This document shows positions 31,383 to 37,941 of a stretch of DNA of 37,941 nucleotides, one piece after another. A program made the position numbers and the translations under genes. The notes under the pieces were generated by a model. The model did no database searches. It was given only the letters and a program-made list of their open reading frames with translations, and was not told where the DNA came from. Source of the DNA: Methanomassiliicoccaceae archaeon UBA480 (lineage in GTDB: Archaea; Thermoplasmatota; Thermoplasmata; Methanomassiliicoccales; Methanomethylophilaceae); the NCBI GenBank assembly GCA_002506425.1, contig DAXO01000023.1, positions 1 to 37,941 of the forward strand, read 5' to 3'. The first letter of the stretch is position 1. Every line of letters starts with the position of its first letter.

Positions 31383-32232
31383 CCGCCCATAGTGTCGCGC
31401 CAACACTCTTTGACCATTCGGAAGTGTCCTCGTAGAGGCGGGTCGACGCGAAATCCGCGTCCGAGAACGCAAGCCTGAGTGCACCGCCGAGTCCACCCTC
31501 GTCTAGACGGTGGGCATTGTAGGATCCGAAGCCGTCGCGGAGTCCCATCAGGAGGATCGAGACCGCGTCATGACCGCGTGCCGCCTTCCAGCGGTCGTCC
31601 AGAGCATGAGCTCTGTCTGAAAGCAGACTAAAAAGCTCCCTTTCAGACACATGATGATTGGCCGAGCTGTCTACTACCTCCGATACCATGGCCCGGGCAT
31701 CCAGGGACAGCGTGCGGGAATTGATGAACCTGCGGAAGTCCAAGTCCTTGAAGCTCAGACCCAGCCCCATCTCGGCGGAGATGAACATCAGCAGTCCGAT
31801 TGGGTAGCTCGCATCCAGAACGGCTTCCCTGATGGAGCCGCGCCTCTCCTCGAACCTCCCTACCTTCTCTGTATCGCCGTATTCATCCACGACATCGTCG
31901 AGGGCACCGCTACTTATGATCATCGTCTCGAGATCGCGCTTGTCCGTCCTGAAGAGCGGAGGCTCGGCACGTCTGCCTTTGAGAAGATCGAGGTCTGCGT
32001 CGACAATTCCGATGACGCGTCCATCCCGCCTGTTGCGGCTCATTTCTCTGACGGTCTTCTCCGCATTGTCGCGGGAATGGGCCACGATGACTGTCGCAGC
32101 CCCCTTGTCCAGGAACTTGCCGTATAGCCTGGAGTCCGTGACCCCTTCGACGACCAGGTACACTCCGTCGAACACGGTGCGACCCATGGAGATCTCGTTG
32201 CAAATGTCCTCAGGGGTCAGGAACTCCCTCAT
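31354..32232 (-). CDS. DUF4435 TOPRIM-like protein, partner of the AAA ATPase
   Basis: A 292-residue protein. LVVEGVTDSRLY (Glu29) followed by VIGIVDADLD (Asp78, Asp80) and RDLETMII (Asp100, Glu102) form a TOPRIM-like acidic site as in DUF4435. In known systems such as PARIS (AriA-AriB) and OLD nucleases, a TOPRIM protein is paired with an AAA ATPase and acts as a nuclease controlled by it. Here the ATPase gene lies directly upstream with an ATGA overlap, so the two are made together. The C-terminal half is helical and unassigned. The role in defence is inference; repair is equally possible given adjacent exonuclease VII. Confidence 0.75.
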   Translation of the reverse strand: MREFLTPEDICNEISMGRTVFDGVYLVVEGVTDSRLYGKFLDKGAATVIVAHSRDNAEKTVREMSRNRRDGRVIGIVDADLDLLKGRRAEPPLFRTDKRDLETMIISSGALDDVVDEYGDTEKVGRFEERRGSIREAVLDASYPIGLLMFISAEMGLGLSFKDLDFRRFINSRTLSLDARAMVSEVVDSSANHHVSERELFSLLSDRAHALDDRWKAARGHDAVSILLMGLRDGFGSYNAHRLDEGGLGGALRLAFSDADFASTRLYEDTSEWSKSVGATLWAVSLPGNPLS

Positions 32233-33275
32233 GCTTCACCTCGGAGGCTCTTCAATTCTCTCGCGAGGTCCCACTTGTCATGGATGATCTGCGGGGAATG
32301 CGTGGAAACTATCATCTGAAGCCCCCTCACCTTGCAGATGTCGATGAAATAGCTCCCCAGCTTCTGCTGCCATCCCACGTGAAGGGATATCTCGGGTTCG
32401 TCGATGATGACGATCGATCCCTGCGGCGCATGGAACAGCAGAGCGTAGAACATGATCAGGATCTGTCTTTCTCCCGAGGAGAGCTTGGAGAGGTGGATGG
32501 CCGTACCGTTGTCCATCCGTACCTGCAGCCTTCCGTTCTCTGAGACCTGGATCGTCTTGTTGATGAATATCTCGTTGACGATGTCCTTGTAGATTATGAT
32601 CGATTCGGCGAGAAGGAAATTCGCTTCGATGTATTTTGATATGGCCTCGGCGAGGGATCCGTAGCCTTGCCTGTCCTTCACGATGTCGTATCTGGAGGGA
32701 GGGAACTTCATACCCGCAGGTATCTCGGGCTCGAACCCCGCATCCTTTATGAAATCCAGTTTCGCCTTAAGATCCTTGCACCAGAATTCAAGCTCTCCGT
32801 CGGTCATCGAAGATGAATCGCCGGCATCGAGAAGCTCGAGCTCCTTGTGCTCCTTGGCGTATCTTATGGTCTCGAGAAGCTCCTGGGCGTAGACTTCGAG
32901 CGTGGGGGCCAGATGTCCGTCGCCCCTCTTCACGGCCAGCCTCTCCGGCGGAAGGTAGACGACCTGGCAAATCTCGGCCATCTCGGCAGGCGTCAAAGGG
33001 GTTTCGAGCTCGCTTCTCTGCATCTGTATGAGAGGGTTTGCAGGGTAGTTCTCGACGATGAGGCTGCATCCCTCATCGAATGCGAGATCCATCCTCTCGA
33101 ACGGCGTGTCCCTTATGTATTCGATGTCCCCGCGAAGGGCAGAGTATACCAGTCTCATGAGGGTGCTCTTCCCCATGCCGTTGGGGGAATGGATGAATGT
33201 GAGGGGTTGACAAAGCTCCAGATCGTAATCGAACTCGTTGAAGAGCTTCGAGATGTAAATCGATTTGATCTTCAT
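32229..33275 (-). CDS. AAA ATPase of the OLD/AriA type (ABC-like fold)
   Basis: A 348-residue SMC/ABC-like ATPase: MKIKSIYISKLF start, Walker A SPNGMGKST at 30-38, a helical insert (about 110-250), signature LSSGERQIL, Walker B IVIIDEPEISLH and switch STHSPQII. This layout is shared by OLD, RecF-like and AriA ATPases. No TOPRIM is fused; the partner gene supplies it. ATG 33275 is preferred over GTG 33293 because ATATTTTATAC on the minus strand (33299-33309) predicts a start at about 33278, making a leaderless message. It is somewhat shorter than I expect for AriA. Confidence 0.8.
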   Translation of the reverse strand: MKIKSIYISKLFNEFDYDLELCQPLTFIHSPNGMGKSTLMRLVYSALRGDIEYIRDTPFERMDLAFDEGCSLIVENYPANPLIQMQRSELETPLTPAEMAEICQVVYLPPERLAVKRGDGHLAPTLEVYAQELLETIRYAKEHKELELLDAGDSSSMTDGELEFWCKDLKAKLDFIKDAGFEPEIPAGMKFPPSRYDIVKDRQGYGSLAEAISKYIEANFLLAESIIIYKDIVNEIFINKTIQVSENGRLQVRMDNGTAIHLSKLSSGERQILIMFYALLFHAPQGSIVIIDEPEISLHVGWQQKLGSYFIDICKVRGLQMIVSTHSPQIIHDKWDLARELKSLRGEA

Positions 33276-33371
33276 GGTCGGCCTAGAATCCACATGAATG
33301 TATAAAATATCAGCTTAGCTGCATTTTCATGCCGATGTGCATCGTTTTAATGTTGATGGGATATCCGGAGC
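33276..33371. promoter_or_regulatory. Divergent promoters, AAA-DUF4435 pair and TPR gene
   Basis: The minus-strand TATA box is at 33299-33309. On the plus strand GTTTTAATG (33344-33352) is centred about 26 bases before the TPR start. No repeats or operators stand out. Confidence 0.45.
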
Positions 33372-34208
33372 ATGATGGAAGCAGAGGCTAGGTTCGACGA
33401 GGTTCGCGTCATGATATCCAAGGGGATGGGTCATGAGGCGGTCGGCAAGGTTCTGGAGATTGCGAAGGCAGATGCGGATCCGATTGTCAGGATCAAATGC
33501 CTATCTCTTCTGAAGGTCATAGAAGACAAGGAAGCTTCGGAATCTATCCTGAGGGATCTCATGTCGGAACTCCCTACGGACGAGTCCATGCTCATCCAGG
33601 TGGCGGGATCCCTCAGAGGTCTCGGATACCCGTCCAGCGCCTACGCTGCGCTGAAGGGACTGGATCAGACGGATACGGTGTTGAGGCTCAGGTGCATGTG
33701 CCTCGAGGATATGGAGGAGTACGAGATGGCGCTCGAGGAGGTGGGCAAGATCAAGGACCCCACTCCGTTCGACCGCATCCTGCTCTCGGAGGTCCTCAGC
33801 GCCATAGGCGATCACAAGCGCGCCGTGGAGACCGCCGAGGCCCTGCTCAAGGAGATGCCCAACGATTTCGATGTCAGAAGAGCCTATGCCTCCACACTGA
33901 TGCTTGCCGGTAGGGACAAGGAGGCATCCAAGTATGTTCGCGGGTGTCTCAAGGAGAAGACTGCCGAGGCCAATGCGCTTGCTGCCTACGTAATGAGGAT
34001 CCACGGGAGCATCAAGGCAGCCGCAGGGTACGCTTCACGCGCCCTGAAAATCGATCCCAAGAACGTCAGTGCCATGGAGACCCTCGGAATCTGTCTGGCG
34101 ATGAAGGGCGAGTACGACAAGGCACGCATCGTCGCCGGTGCGATCAACGAGGCCTCTCCTGGAAGCCGTGCCGCTCTCAACGTCCTCGGTTACTGCGAGG
34201 ACAGGTGA
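33372..34208 (+). CDS. TPR-repeat protein
   Basis: A 278-residue soluble protein built of helical repeats. The clearest TPR units lie in the second half: DHKRAVETAEALLKEMPND, DKEASKYVRGCLKEKTAE and IKAAAGYASRALKIDPKN, followed by VSAMETLGICLAMKGEYDKAR. TPR domains bind other proteins; no partner can be named. The start is ATG 33372 or 33375, probably leaderless. It abuts convergent trkH (stop codons back to back). Confidence 0.8.
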   Translation: MMEAEARFDEVRVMISKGMGHEAVGKVLEIAKADADPIVRIKCLSLLKVIEDKEASESILRDLMSELPTDESMLIQVAGSLRGLGYPSSAYAALKGLDQTDTVLRLRCMCLEDMEEYEMALEEVGKIKDPTPFDRILLSEVLSAIGDHKRAVETAEALLKEMPNDFDVRRAYASTLMLAGRDKEASKYVRGCLKEKTAEANALAAYVMRIHGSIKAAAGYASRALKIDPKNVSAMETLGICLAMKGEYDKARIVAGAINEASPGSRAALNVLGYCEDR

Positions 34209-35747
34209 TCAGGCCGATCTCTCCTTCCTGCTCATCCTGTTGGCGCGGCTGTTGAGCCATACGTCCTTCCAGAATCCGGGCGTGAATATCATCAGCGCGG
34301 TGACGACCTCCATACGGCCTATCCACATGAGGACGGTGAGCAGGACCTTCAGTGTGGAGTCGAGGTCTACGAAATTACCGGTCGGTCCGAAATTTCCGAA
34401 TCCCATGCCTCCGTTGGTTATGACGGAGATTGATAATCCGAACGAATCCACCACATCGTAGCCGTAGAGCATGATCAGGACGGCCCCGACAATCATGGTG
34501 GACAGATACATCAGGAATACCACCAGGGAGGACTGCACCACACTGTCATCGACGCTCTTCCCGTCTATCTTGACGGAATAGACGGCGTTGGCGTGCATCG
34601 TTCCGCGGAATCCGTTCTTGATGTATTCGAATATGATTCTGAGCCTTCCGAATTTTATTCCTCCGCTGGTGGAGCTGGATGATGCTCCGACGAATGCTGT
34701 GACCATCAGGAGGATGAGGCATTGGGAGGGCCAGGCCGTGAAGTCGTCGGTGTAGAATCCGGTGGTTGTCCCCAGGGATACCGTCGTGAATAGGACGTTC
34801 TTGTAGCTCTCGTAGACATCGACGGCCCCGATAGAATCGCCGTTCTTCACCTGGGATGCGATCTTCAGAACGAATATGATGACTGAAAGGGCGAGGAACC
34901 AGGCAACCATCATCCTGAACTCCGAATTCTTCCTGTATGTGTGCTTCTCGCGCAGGTAGATCGCTTTGTAGTGCAGGTAGAAGTTGGTTCCTCCCAGGAA
35001 CATGAAGAGGATAGTTATCCACTGGACAGCGTCGGAGTAGCCGACCATGTTGGAGTTGATCGTAGTCAGGCCGCCTGTGGATATGGTAGTGAACATTAGG
35101 CACAGCGCACCTATGAGATCGACACCGCAGAGGACGAGGAGCAGAAAATGGATCAGACTCAGAACAAGGTAGACCAGTATGAACGATTTCGCGGCCTTCG
35201 TGGTCTTCTGGGTGAACTCCGATGTTCCGGAACCGGCCAGCTCGTTGGCGAAGAGGCCGCGGCCGTAACCGATCATCGGAAGGAAGTAGAGGAAGATCAG
35301 AACGACGGTCATACCTCCGATCCACGTGGTCATGGACCTCCAGATCAGAAGGCTGCTGGGGTAGTTGTCGAGGTCTCCGAGGATGGACATTCCGGTGGTG
35401 GTGACCCCGCTGACCGATTCGAAGACGGCATCTATGGGCCCTAGGCCGTAGAAGATGTATGGGAGTGTGCATATGGCGAAAATCAGCATCCAGGCCATGA
35501 CGACCAGTATCAGACCGTTGACTGTACGGAAGCTGTGCGATTGGACGCTCGTCACATACTGGAATGTGCCCAGGCCCAGAAGGAACGGCACCGGGATCAG
35601 GAACGGGAGGACTTCCTCTCCGAAGTACAGGGCGAACAGGGACGGGATCAGCAGGGTCAGGGCGAATATTATCTCGACGAGCCCGAGGATCTTCAAAGTG
35701 GTGCTCTCCCAGCGGACGAACCTGTCCAGACCGATCCTGAACTTCAT
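34209..35747 (-). CDS. trkH: Trk-type potassium uptake membrane subunit
   Basis: A 512-residue TrkH/KtrB transporter with four pore repeats. Filter-region segments are VSGVTTTGMS, TTISTGGLTT, VSLGTTTGFY and VITNGGMGFGNFGP. About ten membrane helices fit the family. It admits K+ through a pore gated by the cytosolic TrkA ring. The gene follows trkA with 3 bases between them, so both are one operon. The C-terminus is short and basic. Confidence 0.95.
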   Translation of the reverse strand: MKFRIGLDRFVRWESTTLKILGLVEIIFALTLLIPSLFALYFGEEVLPFLIPVPFLLGLGTFQYVTSVQSHSFRTVNGLILVVMAWMLIFAICTLPYIFYGLGPIDAVFESVSGVTTTGMSILGDLDNYPSSLLIWRSMTTWIGGMTVVLIFLYFLPMIGYGRGLFANELAGSGTSEFTQKTTKAAKSFILVYLVLSLIHFLLLVLCGVDLIGALCLMFTTISTGGLTTINSNMVGYSDAVQWITILFMFLGGTNFYLHYKAIYLREKHTYRKNSEFRMMVAWFLALSVIIFVLKIASQVKNGDSIGAVDVYESYKNVLFTTVSLGTTTGFYTDDFTAWPSQCLILLMVTAFVGASSSSTSGGIKFGRLRIIFEYIKNGFRGTMHANAVYSVKIDGKSVDDSVVQSSLVVFLMYLSTMIVGAVLIMLYGYDVVDSFGLSISVITNGGMGFGNFGPTGNFVDLDSTLKVLLTVLMWIGRMEVVTALMIFTPGFWKDVWLNSRANRMSRKERSA

Positions 35748-35750
35748 GGG

Positions 35751-37103
35751 TCACATCTCCGGTATTCTGCATTTTCCGAGGACCTTGATCAGCTCGGAGG
35801 GCCTCTTGTCGATGGAGAACATGATGGCCGAGTCGCCTTTGATCATCATGGTGTCCAGCAGAGGGTAAATGATTTCTCCGTCCCTCATTATGGCGACTAT
35901 CCTGAGGCCCTCCGGCATGTTGACATCGCCCACGTACCGGTCCAGCAGCCTCGACTCATCATCCACCGTATGGGTGAAGAACACCCCCTCGGAGCTCTGC
36001 ATCCGAGTGATGACGATCTCATCGGATAGCACGCTCTTGGTGATCTCGTTGGAGATGACGCGGTCGTATCCGATGATGGTCTGCAGATCCGTGTACTCGA
36101 AGATGTCCTCGTACTCGCGCATGAAGAACCTGGCGATGACCTTCCTGGCGTTGTGCCTCTTCGCGGACATGCATATCAGGAGGTTCGTATCGTCCTTCCT
36201 AGATGTGGAGACCGTTGCATCCGATTTGAACACGTTCTCGTCGAACTGGATGTCCGGATCGGTGAAATCGGCGTTTATCACAACCACGCCCGTGAGCTCC
36301 TTGGACAGATTCTTGCAGATCTCGGCATCCTTATCGATGATTTTGACATAGCGCTTCTTGGGGTTGTCGGAGAGCATTTTGGCAAGATTCTTGCCGACGA
36401 TCGATCCCCCGAGTATGCAGAACTCCCTTCCCACCTCGTCGACACCTGCGAGATCGTTGAACTGCTCCACGGCCTGGTCGCTGCCGAACACGTACAGTCT
36501 GTCGCCGCTGTGTATCTCCATCGTCTCAGGAGACGTGTATACGACACCGTCACGGTATATCGCGAACACCGTGCAGTCCTTGGGAAGCGGCAGGTGCATG
36601 GTCACACGACCGACGATCTGATGGCGCGGCTCGATCTTGAAGACGGCTATGCATACGCCCATCTCCTTCACCGCTTCGTATTCCACGACGTTCTCGAGGA
36701 TGCACAGCTTGTACATCTTCTCGGCTGTGACGAGGCCGGGCGAGATTATCTGGTCGACCCCCTCCATCTTGGTGCGCTGCGCTTCGATGACGAAATCGGG
36801 ATCGTCGACGGTGGCGACAGTACGCAGCTCCGGCTTGATCCTCTTAGCCATCATGCATACGAAGAGATTCTCCGAATCCGAGTGGAGGGCCGAAACAAGG
36901 ACCTCGGCGTTCTGGTTCTCTATGGCGTAACGTAGGATGCGCGGATTGGTGCCGTCCTCGCGCAGAACGGATACGTTGAGACGTCCCTTCAGGGTATCCG
37001 CTATATCCTCGTCCTTCTCGATGACCAGAACGTCGTTCATGTCGGAAATGGTCTCCGCGGCTACGAAACCCACGTCTCCCGCGCCGACTATGATGGCCTT
37101 CAT
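35751..37103 (-). CDS. trkA: Trk potassium uptake regulatory subunit
   Basis: A 450-residue TrkA with two RCK units in tandem. The first Rossmann fold opens MKAIIVGAGDVG with the glycine motif at 7-12 and ends its first beta-alpha-beta with an acidic residue in VLVIEKDE, suggesting NAD(H) binding. The second fold starts FCILGGSIVGKNLA (about residue 227). Each is followed by an RCK-C domain. It gates TrkH in response to nucleotides. A minus-strand AATATATT at 37128-37136 predicts a leaderless start at 37103. Confidence 0.95.
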   Translation of the reverse strand: MKAIIVGAGDVGFVAAETISDMNDVLVIEKDEDIADTLKGRLNVSVLREDGTNPRILRYAIENQNAEVLVSALHSDSENLFVCMMAKRIKPELRTVATVDDPDFVIEAQRTKMEGVDQIISPGLVTAEKMYKLCILENVVEYEAVKEMGVCIAVFKIEPRHQIVGRVTMHLPLPKDCTVFAIYRDGVVYTSPETMEIHSGDRLYVFGSDQAVEQFNDLAGVDEVGREFCILGGSIVGKNLAKMLSDNPKKRYVKIIDKDAEICKNLSKELTGVVVINADFTDPDIQFDENVFKSDATVSTSRKDDTNLLICMSAKRHNARKVIARFFMREYEDIFEYTDLQTIIGYDRVISNEITKSVLSDEIVITRMQSSEGVFFTHTVDDESRLLDRYVGDVNMPEGLRIVAIMRDGEIIYPLLDTMMIKGDSAIMFSIDKRPSELIKVLGKCRIPEM

Positions 37104-37267
37104 CGGACATTTCCGACGTAGAGGAGCAATATATTACTTCGGGTACGTGAAAGTCGGTAACGCATCGAAGGACGCGATCCGATAGCGATTCCGTTCGATA
37201 TTCTATATATCTCTATATCGGGTCCGACCGAATCATATTTATCAAGCATTAAAGGCTAGAGGGAATC
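37104..37267. promoter_or_regulatory. Divergent promoters, trkA and hisD
   Basis: For trkA see AATATATT at 37128-37136 on the minus strand. For hisD two TATA candidates exist, CTATATAT at 37203-37210 and CATATTTATC at about 37233-37242; the second predicts a start near 37264. An inverted repeat CGATAT/ATATCG (37196-37201 and 37215-37220) flanks the first and could be an operator. A GAGGG site precedes the hisD ATG. Confidence 0.45.
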
Positions 37268-37941
37268 ATGTGGCAGCAAGTCAGTGAAGACTTCTGGAAA
37301 GAGAACCGCGAATCCAAGGTCGGCCAGGTCGAGGACACGGTCCGCGAGATAGTCGAATCCGTCCGCAGGGACGGGGACAAGGCCCTCAGGGACCTTGCCA
37401 AGAAGTTCGACAAGGTCGACCTGAAGGACATCGCCGTTTCCAGGGATGAGATCGAGGAGGCCTACGAGAAGGTCAAGCCCGAGGTCGTCGAGGAGCTCGA
37501 GAACGCGGCCTTCAACATCCAAAGATTCCACCAGATGCAGAAGCCGGCAGGAATGTGGCTCAGCGAGGTGGAGCCCGGGATCACTCTTGGCGTCAAGTCC
37601 ACCCCGCTCGAAAGGGTCGGATGTTACATCCCCGGAGGAAGGGCCTCCTACCCCAGCACCGTCCTCATGACCGCCATCCCCGCGAAGGTGGCCGGTGTCG
37701 ACGAGGTCGTCATGTGCACCCCTGCCCCCATCAATCCCCTCACCCTCGTCGCTGCCGATATCGCGGGAGTCGACGAGATCTACAAGTCCGGAGGGGCTCA
37801 GGCGATCGCCGCCATGGCCCTCGGAACAGAGACCATCGAGCCCGTCCAGAAGATCGTGGGGCCCGGCAACGTCTTCGTTACTGGCGCCAAGATGATGCTC
37901 CGCAACAAGGTGGACATCGACTTCCCCGCCGGTCCTTCGGA
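37268..37941 (+). CDS. hisD: Histidinol dehydrogenase, 5' part
   Basis: The first 224 codons of HisD, cut by the window end. The enzyme oxidises L-histidinol to histidine in two NAD+-dependent steps and binds zinc. ERVGCYIPGGRASYPSTVLM near residues 116-135 and SGGAQAIAAMALGT and KIVGPGNVFVT later are hallmarks of the NAD-binding domain. The ATG at 37268 follows GAGGG. The frame is open to the last base. Confidence 0.95.
   Translation, partial: MWQQVSEDFWKENRESKVGQVEDTVREIVESVRRDGDKALRDLAKKFDKVDLKDIAVSRDEIEEAYEKVKPEVVEELENAAFNIQRFHQMQKPAGMWLSEVEPGITLGVKSTPLERVGCYIPGGRASYPSTVLMTAIPAKVAGVDEVVMCTPAPINPLTLVAADIAGVDEIYKSGGAQAIAAMALGTETIEPVQKIVGPGNVFVTGAKMMLRNKVDIDFPAGPS

Noticed and set aside
1..37941. 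CRISPR arrays, tRNA or rRNA genes, insertion sequences
   Set aside because: No regular repeats, no T-arm or anticodon-arm patterns, no transposase motifs or terminal repeats were found on reading both strands.

Overview
The window is from a methanogenic archaeon, most likely of the Methanomassiliicoccales/Thermoplasmata group. The evidence is archaeal information-processing genes (ribosomal proteins S19e, L39e and L31e, eIF6, the large subunit of replication factor C, the wyosine enzyme Taw1, an archaeal SRP RNA), a gene resembling methanogenesis marker protein 2, the archaeal pterin kinase MptE, and AT-rich TATA boxes placed about 25 bases before start codons, with many messages apparently leaderless. 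I infer the order from overall gene flavour and from near absence of TAG stops, which fits a pyrrolysine-decoding lineage. The order itself is not proven here. No tRNA, rRNA, CRISPR array or insertion sequence was seen.

Layout. 1-268: a probable small structured RNA (three hairpins), then the promoter of a translation operon. 269-2131: S19e, PDCD5-like, L39e, L31e, eIF6. 2136-8250: a metallo-beta-lactamase-fold protein (minus), then a plus-strand run of a DUF373 membrane protein, MptE, a site-2 protease, a CorA transporter and the marker-2-like AIR synthase relative. 8252-8559: the SRP RNA on the minus strand. 8694-10464: a 42-residue membrane peptide and a sodium:solute symporter. 10787-13835: a winged-helix regulator, an orphan ABC ATPase, a zinc-ribbon membrane protein and RfcL. 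13897-16728: Taw1, a DUF1294 protein, a flavodoxin, an iron-sulfur flavoprotein and a divergent HxlR regulator. 16718-18624: an HPr-kinase-like P-loop protein with a membrane protein.

From 18.6 to 33.3 kb lies a region rich in bacterial-type DNA-processing genes: SfsA, a DEDDh exonuclease, a P-type ATPase, an AddA/AddB-like helicase-nuclease pair, a catalytically dead paralogue of the exonuclease, exonuclease VII (XseA/XseB), and a minus-strand pair of an AAA ATPase and a DUF4435 TOPRIM-like protein that resembles OLD/PARIS-type defence or repair modules. The last part holds a TPR protein, a TrkH/TrkA potassium uptake pair and the 5' part of hisD.

Oddities. Four reading frames (MptE, CorA, HxlR, the dead exonuclease) run well past the expected domain end into a neighbour, and these four are also the only frames ending in TAG. 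The other 35 complete genes end in TGA (28) or TAA (7). The most promising leads are the AAA-DUF4435 pair, the dead exonuclease divergent from AddAB, the three-hairpin RNA and the HPr-kinase-like pair.
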